From the NCBI GenBank assembly GCA_947428935.1, contig CANENS010000002.1, forward strand, positions 35,590 to 99,589: a DNA stretch of 64,000 bases. The letters run 5' to 3'. This document shows, piece by piece, positions 1 through 8,670 of the stretch (its first letter is position 1; each line of letters begins with the position of its first letter). The position numbers and the translations under genes were made by a program. The notes below the pieces were generated by a model. It was not told where the DNA came from, did not search any database, and was given only the letters and a program-made list of their open reading frames with translations. Source of the stretch: an uncultured Candidatus Saccharibacteria bacterium. Lineage in GTDB: Bacteria > Patescibacteriota > Saccharimonadia > Saccharimonadales > Saccharimonadaceae.

Positions 1-30
1 TTCCTTAAGGGTTATTTTATTGGACGAAAG

Positions 31-744
31 ATGAATGAAGCTTTGAAGGCGCTTGGTTATATGCGTGAGCATCATGCAGAGCAGTTACGTGCAGATGGGC
101 AGCCCTATGAGATTCATCCGCTAATGATGGCCTGTATGGCGGTGTATTTGTCGGATGAGGAGAATATCACGGAGGATGTTTATGTGACGATTCTCTTGCA
201 CGACGTGTCGGAAGAAACGGGTACACCGGTAGATGAATTACCATTTAGTTATAAGGCGCGTCGAGGCGTAAAATATATGACCAAGATGAGTTTGCCGGAT
301 GAGACGAAATTTGAGTTAAGACGGCGCTATTGTTACGAATTGCTTGAGAGCAAAGAGGCCACGATCGTGAAGGCGATTGATCGTTATGCAAATTTTCTGA
401 CTATGGTGGGGGCGCTGGGGATCAAGAGGATTATCAAAAATGTGGTCGAGACCGATATGTTGCTTTTGCCGGTTTTGCGCCAAGCGGAGCAAAAGTGGCC
501 AGAACTATCGAACCTTTTGCATTCGCTAAGGACTAATATTCAGGGTATTATGGAAACGTGTGCGAAAGAACACCATGTCAAATTGATCGATCCGAAGTTT
601 GTGAATGCTTTGGAGGTAATAGATTTTTCTTATTTGATTACGGGTGCGGAACCGTCAGTGGAGGCTTTGATGGCTCTAGAGAAGGAACGTGTGTTTCGGG
701 AGGAATTTTGGCCGAAGTGGCAAGCAGAACATCAACATAACTGA
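31..744 (+). CDS. HD-domain protein, RelA/SpoT hydrolase-like
   Basis: 237 aa. The order H29 (in YEIHP), H57-D58 (in LLHDVSEET) and a later D in KAIDRYANF matches the HD metal-binding pattern of the (p)ppGpp hydrolase half of RelA/SpoT proteins (compare HP, LLHDVVEDT and KLADRLHNM). No synthetase, TGS or ACT domain follows, so it resembles a small alarmone hydrolase or a general HD phosphohydrolase. It is soluble, with no signal or membrane segment. A GC-rich hairpin lies just downstream, before thrS. The HD fold is well supported; the substrate is inference. Confidence 0.7.
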   Translation: MNEALKALGYMREHHAEQLRADGQPYEIHPLMMACMAVYLSDEENITEDVYVTILLHDVSEETGTPVDELPFSYKARRGVKYMTKMSLPDETKFELRRRYCYELLESKEATIVKAIDRYANFLTMVGALGIKRIIKNVVETDMLLLPVLRQAEQKWPELSNLLHSLRTNIQGIMETCAKEHHVKLIDPKFVNALEVIDFSYLITGAEPSVEALMALEKERVFREEFWPKWQAEHQHN

Positions 745-777
745 GATGTAAGTACATTCGATCTCGTGACGAGGTAT

Positions 778-806
778 GGGCGGTACTATAAGTACCGCCC
801 AACTTT
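778..806 (+). terminator. Hairpin between the HD gene and thrS
   Basis: GGGCGGTAC and GTACCGCCC form a perfect 9-bp stem with a 5-nt loop, followed by a short T tract. It is a plausible factor-independent terminator, although the T run is weak. Confidence 0.55.
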
Positions 807-831
807 TGTATAGAAGGATGATGAGGTGTGG

Positions 832-837
832 TATAAT
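832..837 (+). promoter_or_regulatory. -10 box of thrS promoter
   Basis: A consensus TATAAT in the string GTGGTATAATATA lies about 45 nt before the thrS start. No clear -35 box is seen at 17 bp. Unlike many genes here, thrS has a leader with an AAAGGA ribosome-binding site. Confidence 0.5.
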
Positions 838-883
838 ATAAAGAGTGAAATACTTTTAATGGATCATAGGAAAGGATAGGGCG

Positions 884-2659
884 ATGGGATCTTCAGGGAA
901 CGAAGTGGAGAAAATGCGGCATACGCTGAGTCATGTTTTGGCGGCGGCTGTGCAGGAGCTTTATCCGACAGCGAAGTTTGGGATTGGGCCGGCGATTGAA
1001 AACGGGTTTTATTATGATATTGATTTTGGTAAAGTGAAAGTTTCGGAGGGGGATCTGGCGAAGATTGAGAAAAAAATGCGCGGGGTCATTATGCGTGGCT
1101 GTGAGATGAAACGGCGAGTGGTATCGCGGGGCGAAGCGGTGGAGTGGGCCGAGGAACAGGACCAGAAATATAAGAAGGAGCTGATTCACGAATTGCAGAA
1201 CGATGAGGAAGTGAGCTTTTATGATCTCTACGATGCACGAACGGGGGAAGTGTTGTTTACGGACCTTTGTAAGGGCCCACACGTGAAGAACTTGGAGGAA
1301 ATTGGAGCTTTTCAGCTGTCGCGTCTTGCTGGGGCTTATTGGCGTGGTGATGAGAAGCGTGAGATGTTGACCCGGATTTATGGTTTGGCTTTTGCGACCG
1401 AGGAAGAGCTGGAGGCATATTTGGTGCGCCAGGAAGAAGCGAAGCAGCGCGATCATCGGAAGCTGGGGAAGGAGCTGGAATTATATTGTTTTTCGGATTT
1501 GGTGGGAGCGGGGCTGCCGATGTTCACGCCGCGAGGGACGATTCTGCGCAATATGCTGGCAGATTTCGCGAATGGTTATCGCGAAAGGTGTGGCTATCGG
1601 AAAGTTTGTATTCCGCATATTGCCAATGTGGAGCTGTATAAGACCTCGGGGCATTATCAGAAATTCCCGGAGCTGCTCAAATTTATTAGTCAAGAAAGTG
1701 GTGATGAATTGGCTTTGAAGCCAGTGAATTGCCCGCATCATTCGCAGATTTTTGCTAGTGTACCGCGTTCCTACAAAGAGTTACCAGTAAAATATCTCGA
1801 AACCACGATGGTTTATCGTGATGAACGCAAAGGGGAATTAGGCGGGCTTTCGAGGGTGCGTGCGATTACGCAAGATGATTCGCATGTTTTTTGTACTGAA
1901 GATCAAGTTGAGCAAGTTTTTGGCGAGTTGATTGAGAGTGCGAAGGATTTGTATCAGAAAGTGGGGATGAAATTAAGCCTGCGATTGAGTTTTCGCGATG
2001 ATAGTGATGGCTATATTGGGGATGAAAAGATGTGGGAAAAGGCGCAGGCGGCGATTGAGCGTATGGCGCGGAAGTTTGAGATGGAGTATAGTATTGGGCT
2101 GGGCGAGGCAGCGATGTATGGACCGAAGATGGATTTCATGGCGATGGATGCTTTGGGTCGGCAGTGGCAGCTTGCGACAGTGCAGCTCGACTACGCAATG
2201 CCAGAGCGATTTGGATTGGAGTATACGGATGCTGATGGTAGTAAGAAAACGCCGATTATGATTCACTGCGCGCTTTTAGGGGCGATTGAACGCTTTATGA
2301 GTATTTTCATTGAGCATACCGCGGGATGGTTCCCGTTGTGGTGTGCGCCAGAGCAAGTGCGGATTTTGACGGTAAATGACCAAGTCGAGGGCTATGTTGA
2401 GGAAGTTGAGGAGGTTTTGCGCGGAGTGGTGTTGCAGGAGCCGGTGGCGGAAAATCATTTGCGTTTTGAGAAAGATTTGAGCGACGATAGTCTTGGTAAG
2501 AAAATCAAGAAAGCCACGGAGATGAAGATCCCGGTAGTGCTGATTGTGGGGCCGAAGGACATGGAGGCGCGCGAAGTAAGCGTGCGGACGCGCGATGGGG
2601 AAGAGAAGGTGAAGCTCGAAGATTTGTCGGGGTGGTTGATTCGGCAAAATGGGCAGTAG
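884..2659 (+). CDS. thrS: Threonyl-tRNA synthetase lacking the TGS domain
   Basis: 591 aa, against about 640 for the usual enzyme. It begins almost directly at the editing domain (HTLSHVLA, the HxxxH pair), so the ~60-residue N-terminal TGS domain is missing. The class II core is complete: motif 1 around LPMFTPRGTILRNML, motif 2 around TTMVYRDERKGELGGLSRVR, the zinc ligand Cys in KPVNCPHH, His in DDSHVFC, and motif 3 MIHCALLGAIERFM. A C-terminal anticodon-binding domain follows. It charges tRNA-Thr in the cytoplasm. The ATG follows an AAAGGA Shine-Dalgarno. The identity is firm; absence of TGS is seen directly. Confidence 0.96.
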   Translation: MGSSGNEVEKMRHTLSHVLAAAVQELYPTAKFGIGPAIENGFYYDIDFGKVKVSEGDLAKIEKKMRGVIMRGCEMKRRVVSRGEAVEWAEEQDQKYKKELIHELQNDEEVSFYDLYDARTGEVLFTDLCKGPHVKNLEEIGAFQLSRLAGAYWRGDEKREMLTRIYGLAFATEEELEAYLVRQEEAKQRDHRKLGKELELYCFSDLVGAGLPMFTPRGTILRNMLADFANGYRERCGYRKVCIPHIANVELYKTSGHYQKFPELLKFISQESGDELALKPVNCPHHSQIFASVPRSYKELPVKYLETTMVYRDERKGELGGLSRVRAITQDDSHVFCTEDQVEQVFGELIESAKDLYQKVGMKLSLRLSFRDDSDGYIGDEKMWEKAQAAIERMARKFEMEYSIGLGEAAMYGPKMDFMAMDALGRQWQLATVQLDYAMPERFGLEYTDADGSKKTPIMIHCALLGAIERFMSIFIEHTAGWFPLWCAPEQVRILTVNDQVEGYVEEVEEVLRGVVLQEPVAENHLRFEKDLSDDSLGKKIKKATEMKIPVVLIVGPKDMEAREVSVRTRDGEEKVKLEDLSGWLIRQNGQ

Positions 2660-2816
2660 AACGAAAAATGGTTTTGTGATGGGACGGATTCATTTATAAT
2701 GTTATGTGCATCTAGGAGTTGAAAGCGTATGCTGACAACTCTAATGTCATGCGTGTCTTCCGGCATTTGGCAACTATCGGCCGTTTAGGCCACAGTGCAT
2801 AGCTCTCGTTAAACTA

Positions 2817-2847
2817 CCCCCGGCCAAACGGTCGGGGGATTCCTTTT
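2817..2847 (+). terminator. Rho-independent terminator after thrS
   Basis: CCCCCGGCC and GGTCGGGGG pair around an AAAC loop and are followed within a few bases by CCTTTTT. This is a typical intrinsic terminator between thrS and miaA. Confidence 0.8.
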
Positions 2848-2861
2848 TGGTATTTTTATGT

Positions 2862-2867
2862 TATAGT
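2862..2867 (+). promoter_or_regulatory. -10 box giving a leaderless miaA mRNA
   Basis: TATAGT lies 8 nt before the miaA ATG, so transcription would start at or next to the start codon. No ribosome-binding site is present, as expected for a leaderless message. Confidence 0.5.
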
Positions 2868-2875
2868 TTTAGATA

Positions 2876-3658
2876 ATGAGTTTTAATAAAACAATTGTGA
2901 TTTTAGGCCCGACGGCGTCGGGGAAGACGGGAGTGAGTATTGACATTGCGCGAGAAATCGAGCGGCGAGCGCTGTCGTCGCCGAAAGGAGAGTCCGCTGG
3001 CTTTACTGTGGTGGAAATCATCTCGGCGGATTCCCGGGCGATTTATCGGGAGATGGATATCGGGACGGCGAAGCCGAGCTTAGCGGAGCAGGTGGGAATT
3101 AAGCACTGGGGAATTGATTTGGTGAATCCGGGTGAGCGTTTTACAGTAGCAGATTGGAAGTCGTATGCGGAAGCGAAAATTAGGGAAATTCGCGGGCAGG
3201 GGAAGTTGCCAATGGTTGTGGGTGGGACAGGGCTCTATATCGATGCTTTGATTTATGATTATAAATTTAGTGAACAGGCGAAGCGTACGCAAAATGATCG
3301 TAATGGGGACTGTGCAAAATTTTTAATCATAGGCGTAAAGTGGAAACCGGAAGACCTAAAGGCACGAATTACAGAGAGAGTGAATAAATTATTTACTCAA
3401 GAACTCTATGCGGAGATTGGACAACTTGTACAAAAATATGGGTGGGATAATCAGGCGATGAAGAGTAATATTTATCAATTTGCTTGGGGATATATGAAGG
3501 GGGATTATAGCCTGGAAAAAGCAAAAGAACTTTGTGTATACGATGATTGGCATCTTGCGAAACGGCAATTAACCTGGTTCAAACGGAATAAAAAAATTAA
3601 TTGGTTGCCTCTTGATGAAATAAGGCCATATGTGATAAAATGTATACAAGATGAGTAA
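2876..3658 (+). CDS. miaA: tRNA dimethylallyltransferase
   Basis: 260 aa, shorter than the usual ~300. It carries the P-loop GPTASGKT at residues 11-18, then the family motifs SADSRAIYREMDIGTAKP and VGGTGLYIDALIYD. MiaA transfers a dimethylallyl group to A37 of tRNAs that read codons starting with U. The C-terminal part (LAKRQLTWFKRNKKINWLPLD) keeps the RQxTWFR-like motif. The insert between the two halves appears reduced. The next gene's start overlaps the last codons (ATGAGTAA), suggesting translational coupling. The start is leaderless behind the TATAGT box. Confidence 0.94.
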   Translation: MSFNKTIVILGPTASGKTGVSIDIAREIERRALSSPKGESAGFTVVEIISADSRAIYREMDIGTAKPSLAEQVGIKHWGIDLVNPGERFTVADWKSYAEAKIREIRGQGKLPMVVGGTGLYIDALIYDYKFSEQAKRTQNDRNGDCAKFLIIGVKWKPEDLKARITERVNKLFTQELYAEIGQLVQKYGWDNQAMKSNIYQFAWGYMKGDYSLEKAKELCVYDDWHLAKRQLTWFKRNKKINWLPLDEIRPYVIKCIQDE

Positions 3659-4280
3659 AGAAAATAATACTCCAATAGAAAAATTGTTCGGTTCGAAAAC
3701 GCGGGCGAAGCTTTTGGAGCTGTTTTTCGAAAATACTACGAAATCTTATTATGTACGTGAGATTACACGCGTGATTGAGGAGCAAATTAATTCGGTGCGG
3801 CGGGAGTTGATGAATTTGGAGAGTATTGGGATTGTGCGTAACGAAACTTATGATAATAAGGTCTATTATTCGGCGAATATGAAGCATCCCTATGCGCACG
3901 CTTTTCAAGAGATTTTTGGACGTAAGGTGACGCCGGCGAAGGTGCAAGAAGTACGGCAGGCGGCGACCAAAGGAGCTTGGGACGATTATATTCGACCGGT
4001 GGCGAAATATTTGCGTGCTATGATGATCACGAACCGCTTGCCGGGGCAGGATGGAGTTGATATGCTTTTGGTGGGGGATGATCGGACCAAGAAATTAACG
4101 CGTTGGGCAGAGGTGGTGGAGAAGAAACGGGGAAAGCCGATGAATTACGTGATTATGGGGCGGGACGATTTTCTATATCGTAAGAGTGTGCGTGATCGCT
4201 TTGTGCTGGAAATTTTAGAGATGGAGATGACAGATTTGTATGATCCAGAGGGAATCATTCGGAATGAAGTCGAGTATTAG
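3651..4280 (+). CDS. Winged-helix DNA-binding protein
   Basis: 209 aa. The N-terminal ~90 residues look like a winged helix-turn-helix: a helix-rich start (KTRAKLLELFFENTTKSYYVREITRVIEEQ), then a recognition-like helix and wing (NSVRRELMNLESIGIVRNETYDNKVYYSAN). The C-terminal ~120 residues (DGVDMLLVGDD, YVIMGRDDFLYR) resemble the inactive nucleotidyltransferase-like domain that often follows such wHTH modules in CPR genomes. It overlaps the end of miaA by 8 nt. It is probably a transcription regulator; the target is unknown. Confidence 0.6.
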   Translation: MSKENNTPIEKLFGSKTRAKLLELFFENTTKSYYVREITRVIEEQINSVRRELMNLESIGIVRNETYDNKVYYSANMKHPYAHAFQEIFGRKVTPAKVQEVRQAATKGAWDDYIRPVAKYLRAMMITNRLPGQDGVDMLLVGDDRTKKLTRWAEVVEKKRGKPMNYVIMGRDDFLYRKSVRDRFVLEILEMEMTDLYDPEGIIRNEVEY

Positions 4281-4377
4281 GGGGTTTCGTATTTTGTTTT
4301 TTTGGACTAGTTGAAATCTGTTGGCTTTTAGGGTTCGGTTAAGTTAAGGCGTGGTATAATGAGGAAAGGAGGCAGAA

Positions 4378-4833
4378 ATGTTTGAAATTGAAAGTAAAAA
4401 TCCGGATGAAGTAACGATTGTAGTGAAGGGACGCGCGATTAAATTTGATTTCGTCAAGGGGGAGGTTAATGCTGATCTTGAGGTGGGAACGATTGTTGGG
4501 CCGGGAGAATTTGAGATTGGCGAAGCGGCGATTCGAGGGATTGCAACCGAGAATAAACAGACGATTTATGATGTGGTGATTGGAAAAGTACACATTGGTA
4601 TCATTGGCGGGAATGAGGAGGCGATTGCTTTGGATGAGCTAGGGGTAGCGGATATTTTGTGTACGTCCTCGGTGCGAGCGGTGCGCGAAATTGAGCCAAA
4701 AATAGTAATCGCGACTGGGAATATTGATGGTATGGTGACGGAGCTGAAGTTGACGCCGAAGACCGAGAAAAAGTTTAAGGTGAAGAGCTTGGATGCTCTG
4801 CCGGCGGCGATGGAAGTGATCGCTTTGACGTAA
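4378..4833 (+). CDS. Metallo-beta-lactamase-fold-like protein without metal site
   Basis: 151 aa. Repeated short beta-strand motifs such as GTIVGPGEFEIGEAAIRGIAT, then VVIGKVHIGIIGG and PKIVIATGN, match the MBL-fold (UlaG-like) proteins common in CPR genomes. There is no HxHxDH motif, so enzymatic metal binding is unlikely. It starts at an ATG after a GGAGGC Shine-Dalgarno and a TATAAT box about 20 nt upstream. The M50 protease follows 12 nt later, so the two are probably co-transcribed. The function is unknown; the fold assignment is moderate. Confidence 0.5.
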   Translation: MFEIESKNPDEVTIVVKGRAIKFDFVKGEVNADLEVGTIVGPGEFEIGEAAIRGIATENKQTIYDVVIGKVHIGIIGGNEEAIALDELGVADILCTSSVRAVREIEPKIVIATGNIDGMVTELKLTPKTEKKFKVKSLDALPAAMEVIALT

Positions 4834-4845
4834 CGAAGGAGTGGT

Positions 4846-5484
4846 ATGGCTCAGTTGATCAGCCTTTTGATTGTTTTTGCAATTATTCTGTTATCGATGA
4901 TGCTGCACGAGCTGGCGCACGGGTTGGTGGCGTATTGGCTAGGGGATAACACGGCGAAGGCAGAGGGGAGATTAACGCTCAATCCCTTGAAGCACTTGGA
5001 TCCGATTTTGTCGGTTTTGATGCCGTTGATGCTTTTTCTAAGTGGCGGGCCGATTTTTGGTGGCGCTAAACCGGTTCCGATTAATACGCGGAATCTGAAA
5101 TATGGGGCTTGGGGAATGGCTCTGGTAGCGATCGCGGGTCCAATTACTAACTTTTTGATTGCTTTTGTGGCCTTTCTGATTGGATATTTTAGTGGTGGCC
5201 TGTTTGCGGCGGGGTTGATGGGCACGATCTGGGGCTATCTCGTGTCAGTGAATCTGGGTTTCGGTGTGTTTAATCTGATTCCGATTCCGCCGCTTGATGG
5301 TTCGCGAGTGCTTTATGCGATTGCGCCGGATGGAGTTCGGGAAGTGATGACAAAGATGGAGCAGCTCGGTGTATTCTTGATTATGATTATTGTGGTGGCG
5401 TTTCCGAGTGTGATTTCAACGATTATGGGCGGAGGTGTTGATGCGATCCTTAAGGCCTTTTTCTGGATTGTTGGGGTAAGATAG
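4846..5484 (+). CDS. Site-2 protease family (M50) membrane metalloprotease
   Basis: 212 aa integral membrane protein. It has the zinc-binding HELAH motif in the first transmembrane helix (LLSMMLHELAHGLVAYWLGD) and the partner motif NLIPIPPLDGSR, giving the third metal ligand Asp. Several hydrophobic helices surround them. Members cleave substrates within the membrane, for example anti-sigma factors or signal-peptide remnants. No PDZ domain is present, so it belongs to the short group III-like S2P proteins. It lies 12 nt after the MBL-like gene with a GAAGGAG ribosome-binding site. Confidence 0.88.
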   Translation: MAQLISLLIVFAIILLSMMLHELAHGLVAYWLGDNTAKAEGRLTLNPLKHLDPILSVLMPLMLFLSGGPIFGGAKPVPINTRNLKYGAWGMALVAIAGPITNFLIAFVAFLIGYFSGGLFAAGLMGTIWGYLVSVNLGFGVFNLIPIPPLDGSRVLYAIAPDGVREVMTKMEQLGVFLIMIIVVAFPSVISTIMGGGVDAILKAFFWIVGVR

Positions 5485-5591
5485 AATATTCAGGTTTATA
5501 GAGTGGATTCCGTCGTCAGTTTGGCACTGATCGTCTCAGTGTGTAGTAGTGTGTATATATTTGCGTATGCAGTGGATTTGGATTTCGAAAA

Positions 5592-5753
5592 AATGACTAA
5601 CGGTCAATTTTGGTTATTTTCCAGAGGCGAAAATATTGACCGTTGGTCAATATTTTGATAGAAATTATTGACTACTGGTCATTTCTAAGGGAATTACTGA
5701 CCAATAGTCATTTTGCGAAAATTCCAGAGGAAAAATAATGACTGTTGGTCAAT
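5592..5753. repeat. Cluster of five 17-bp palindromes, family A (ATTGACCNNNGGTCAAT)
   Basis: Copies at 5592-5608, 5635-5651, 5667-5683, 5696-5712 and 5737-5753 all fit the pattern AWTGACY-N3-RGTCAWT with small deviations. Their 17-bp dyad symmetry is typical of operators for dimeric regulators. No regulator gene is adjacent, so the binding protein is unknown. Confidence 0.75.
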
Positions 5754-5873
5754 ATTGTAAAATTGATCATTGGGTATTATATCAATACGTGGCATAATAT
5801 TCTTGTGGAAGGGAATTTTGAAATAAAATCGATATTGGGAAGTTGATTTTTTCTCTTTTGAGAGGAAATGTGC

Positions 5874-5940
5874 TATAATGAAAGTGTCCCTAGTGGCGGC
5901 ATGATTTTCCTGAATAATCATGTTTAGGGATTTCGTGGCT
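5874..5940 (+). ncRNA. Candidate small structured RNA
   Basis: A TATAAT box (5874-5879, in TGTGCTATAATG) is followed by a segment in which TCCCTA pairs with TAGGGA and CATGATT pairs with AATCATG, making a two-step hairpin. No ORF is present. The -35 region is unclear and no T run follows, so this is a weak candidate. Confidence 0.3.
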
Positions 5941-6036
5941 CATTTCCGTGGAAATGTCGCATAAGATTTTACCCACCTTGTATATACTACAGGGAAAACA
6001 TCGTTGCTAGGGGTATTTTGGTGTGGGAGAGTCGAT

Positions 6037-6053
6037 AATGACCATTGGTCATG
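6037..6053. repeat. Isolated family A palindrome
   Basis: AATGACCATTGGTCATG is a sixth copy of the family A palindrome, about 130 bp before the Nudix-RNase H gene. It could act as an operator for it. Confidence 0.65.
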
Positions 6054-6186
6054 TGGGTGCGATGTTTGTGGTGGAAAATAGAGACTGGATTCTTGATCGT
6101 TCGATTTGAGGAGGTAGCTTGAGAGAACGATTGAAGATCTGGGCTCTAGGTTTTGGCAAATAAAAAGATTATTTAGGTAGTAAGTT

Positions 6187-7038
6187 GTGAAACAAAGAAT
6201 ACGAGTGGCGGCTTTGATCCGGAATAAGGGTGGGGTTTTGCTCATGAAGCGCAGTCAGGGGCGGATTGATGGTGAGCCGGTATGGGAATTGCCGACTGGA
6301 AAAATTAAATTTGGAGAACAACCGGAAGAAGCGATTGGCCGGGCTTTGGAGGAATTTTTAGGAATCAAACAGACGGAGCAAAGCGTTCTGCGCGATGTGA
6401 CGACTTTTGTGGCGCCGCAGGGGGCTAGCCAGTTGAGTAATCTATATATTATATATGATATTAAGCTGGCGGATGAGACCAAAATTGAGCCGAGGGAGCG
6501 CTATTCCGCTTATAAATACATCGATCCGGTTGAGGTGCGTAATTTTTGTATGGATGGCGCTAGTCTTGCGGTTTTGGAGATTGAAGAGCGTATTGATGGC
6601 GTAAAATCGAATTATAAGGAGGTGGCGAACAGTGCGACGGTTTATGTTGACGGCTGCAGTCGCGGGAATCCGGGGCCTTCGGGGGTTGGTTACCATATTG
6701 TAGGGGAGAATGGCGAAATTTTGGCGACTGGCGGTGAGTTTATTGGATTTGCCACGTCTAGAATTGCGGAGTATTATGCTTTGAAAGCCGGGATTGAGCA
6801 AGCGTTGGCGCTTGGGCTAAAGTCGGCGCGTTTTGTGGGTGATAATTTGATGATGATAAATCAGATGAATGGAGTGTATAAAATTAAAAATCGAGATCTT
6901 ATGCCGATTTATGATGACATTCAGGAATTGTTGAAGCAGTTTGAAGCTTGTGCTTTTGTGCATGTTTTGCGGGAGCAGAATAAGGAAGCTGATCGACAGG
7001 CGAATTTAGCGGTTGATCAGCGGTTCGAGCTAGAATAG
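6187..7038 (+). CDS. Nudix domain-RNase HI fusion
   Basis: 283 aa, GTG start. Residues ~1-130 form a Nudix fold. Its Nudix box GKIKFGEQPEEAIGRALEEFLGI deviates from GX5EX7REUXEEXGU, since the Glu after Arg is Ala and the last Glu of the EE pair is Phe. Hydrolysis may therefore be lost or changed. Residues ~150-283 form RNase HI with a full catalytic set: VDGCSRGNPGPSG (Asp), AEYYALKAG (Glu), VGDNLMM (Asp) and KEADRQAN (Asp). The RNase H half should cleave RNA in RNA-DNA hybrids. What the Nudix half binds is unknown. RNase P RNA follows. Confidence 0.88.
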   Translation: MKQRIRVAALIRNKGGVLLMKRSQGRIDGEPVWELPTGKIKFGEQPEEAIGRALEEFLGIKQTEQSVLRDVTTFVAPQGASQLSNLYIIYDIKLADETKIEPRERYSAYKYIDPVEVRNFCMDGASLAVLEIEERIDGVKSNYKEVANSATVYVDGCSRGNPGPSGVGYHIVGENGEILATGGEFIGFATSRIAEYYALKAGIEQALALGLKSARFVGDNLMMINQMNGVYKIKNRDLMPIYDDIQELLKQFEACAFVHVLREQNKEADRQANLAVDQRFELE

Positions 7039-7190
7039 TAGAAATTTTCTACATTTTATGCTTAAGATTTTTTGTGTAGCAAGTTTGATGTGGCTTCTGG
7101 ATGCTAATAAAAGCCTTTGTCAATTCCATGTTTTTTGAGGAGTCTACTCACTATGTGCGTTATTTTTTGATAAAAAATGAAAATATATGT

Positions 7191-7196
7191 TATAAT
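7191..7196 (+). promoter_or_regulatory. rnpB promoter -10
   Basis: TATAAT, with TTGATA 18 bp upstream at 7167-7172, directly precedes the RNase P RNA 5' end. Confidence 0.7.
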
Positions 7197-7200
7197 GAGG

Positions 7201-7673
7201 GCGAGCCCGAAAGGCAATCGCTTGGGAGCTATTCCAAGAGGAAAGTCCGGGCAGCATAGGGCGCGGCAGTCGCTAACGGCGACCGTTCGAAAGAATAGGG
7301 AAAGTACCACAGAAACTTATACGGCCGGTTCTTTGGCACCGATTACGAGATTATGGTATCATGATTGTATGTTGGGTTTGTTTATGAAACTACAAGCGTA
7401 ATTAGTGTTTACAGATCTTTACTCTGCGTAATAGCATGATCCTGTGATCGGTGACCGAAGGATTGGTAAAGGTGAAATGAGTGGGGTAAGAGCCCACAGC
7501 GTTGTATGGTGACATATGGCGGAGGTAAACCCTGCCGGCTGCAAGGAGCGCTAGGAAACCTTGACCCGAGGATGCGCGTTTACCGCTGGAGCCGAAGAGC
7601 AATTTTCGGCCTAGATAGATGATTGCCAGCCTTCTTTTGGGAAGGCTACAGAACCCGGCTTACTGAGGGCTCC
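7201..7673 (+). ncRNA. rnpB: RNase P RNA (type A-like)
   Basis: It contains the universally conserved blocks of bacterial RNase P RNA. AGAGGAAAGTCCGGGC is the 5' half of P4 and CR-I; ACAGAAACTTATACGGCC and GGGGTAAGAGCCCACAGC are internal conserved regions. GGTAAACCC follows, and near the end TACAGAACCCGGCTTA is the 3' half of P4. Ends were set by pairing GAGCCC at the start with GGGCTC at the end (P1). The RNA is the catalytic subunit that trims tRNA 5' leaders; its protein partner rnpA is at 46149-46493 in this window. Confidence 0.95.
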
Positions 7674-8087
7674 TTTGTTTTTGGTGTAATTTAGCCTGCG
7701 CGGTCGAAACATACTCCACCCGGTTGTTTCATTCCTTCTCCTATGGCGTTGGACGCGTAGTGTTCTGGGCACTAGTCGTTGCTTCGCTTGAGAAATACGT
7801 CTACTTATCTCTTAAGTCTCGGGCTTCTTTGGCGTTCGGCTCTGGAGAAAACGTAAATGTTTTTTTGAGCGAGTCCATTCTTAGATAATGTAAGTTATGT
7901 TTGTTTTAAACTTGTTTGGGCTGGTTTTTTTAATATCTTATTCTTGAGTAACTTTAGTTACGCTTGTATTTAGTTTGTTGTGGTTAAATCTCTTCCCGAT
8001 ATTTCGCCCTTGGGTAGTATTAAATATATGTTTGTCTTGGGTTCATAGCGACTAATTCTCCACCATCAAAAAATAACCACTATCAAA
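7674..8087. other. Intergenic interval, nothing recognised
   Basis: About 410 bp between rnpB and the L28 gene. It has no ORF with coding character and no recognised RNA. The first part is C- and T-rich, unlike the flanking DNA. Confidence 0.5.
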
Positions 8088-8121
8088 AATAGACCCTCCT
8101 CCCGGATGGCCTATTTGAATA
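8088..8121 (-). terminator. Terminator of the infC-rpmI-rplT-rpmB cluster
   Basis: On the minus strand, AAATAGGCC is followed by a short arm and then GGGTCTATTTTTG. The stem AAATAG/CTATTT merges into a T run, just past the rpmB stop. Confidence 0.6.
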
Positions 8122-8124
8122 TTC

Positions 8125-8319
8125 TTATTTCTGGATAATACCTTTTTTCTTCAGTGTGCGCAAAGTCGAAGTTGCAACATTGGCTTTGACCTTTTTCCCA
8201 TTGATAATCAAGGTTTTCTTTTGGATATTTGGCTTAAATACCTTGCGGGTTTTGTGCTGAGAGAATGAAACATTGTGCCCATACATTTTGCCTTTGCCGC
8301 TGATTTCACAAATCGCCAT
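8125..8319 (-). CDS. rpmB: 50S ribosomal protein L28
   Basis: 64 aa, basic. MAICEISGKGKMYGHNVSFS and the later TRKVFKPNIQKKTL and VATSTLRTLKKKG are typical of L28. It overlaps the rplT stop by one base, so the two are translationally coupled. L28 next to L20 is unusual compared with the common infC-rpmI-rplT order and looks like a lineage-specific extension of the operon. Confidence 0.9.
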   Translation of the reverse strand: MAICEISGKGKMYGHNVSFSQHKTRKVFKPNIQKKTLIINGKKVKANVATSTLRTLKKKGIIQK

Positions 8320-8669
8320 TACTTTGTCTCCTTTATCGTGTTAACGATTACCTTGAACGCTTCCGGTTGATTGACGGCTAGTTCGGCAAGAATTTTGCGA
8401 TCGATCGTGACGTTGTTTTGTTTGAGACCGGCTATCAGCTGTGAATAGGAAAGACCTAATTCTCTTGAAGCGTTATTGATGCGAGTAATCCATAGTGCAC
8501 GTAGGTCGCGCTTGCGATTGCGTCGATCGCGATAGCTGTAGCGCAGAGATTTGATGACACCTTGTTTAGCAAGGCGATAGCTGCGCCTGCGATAATGCTG
8601 CATGCCCTTGGCGGCCCTTAAAGTCTTCTTATGTTTAGCTCTAGCGGCTACTCCACGTTTTACTCTCAT
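8319..8669 (-). CDS. rplT: 50S ribosomal protein L20
   Basis: 116 aa, the family's usual length. MRVKRGVAARAKHKKTLRAAKG and RSYRLAKQGVIKSLRYSYRDRRNRKRDLRALWITRIN are hallmark L20 sequence. It binds 23S rRNA early in 50S assembly and in many bacteria represses its own operon. It lies directly after rpmI. Confidence 0.97.
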   Translation of the reverse strand: MRVKRGVAARAKHKKTLRAAKGMQHYRRRSYRLAKQGVIKSLRYSYRDRRNRKRDLRALWITRINNASRELGLSYSQLIAGLKQNNVTIDRKILAELAVNQPEAFKVIVNTIKETK

Positions 8670-8670
8670 G

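Larger units (their letters stand above)
5485..6186. other. Gene-free interval rich in short palindromes
   Basis: About 700 bp without a credible ORF. It holds six copies of an interrupted palindrome TGACYNNTGGTCA-like (annotated separately) and a candidate small RNA near 5880-5935. The density of palindromes suggests a regulatory hub or repeat nest. Confidence 0.6.

Noticed and set aside
7177..7401. 74-codon ORF across the rnpB start
   Set aside because: Lies over RNase P RNA consensus blocks; no ribosome-binding site.
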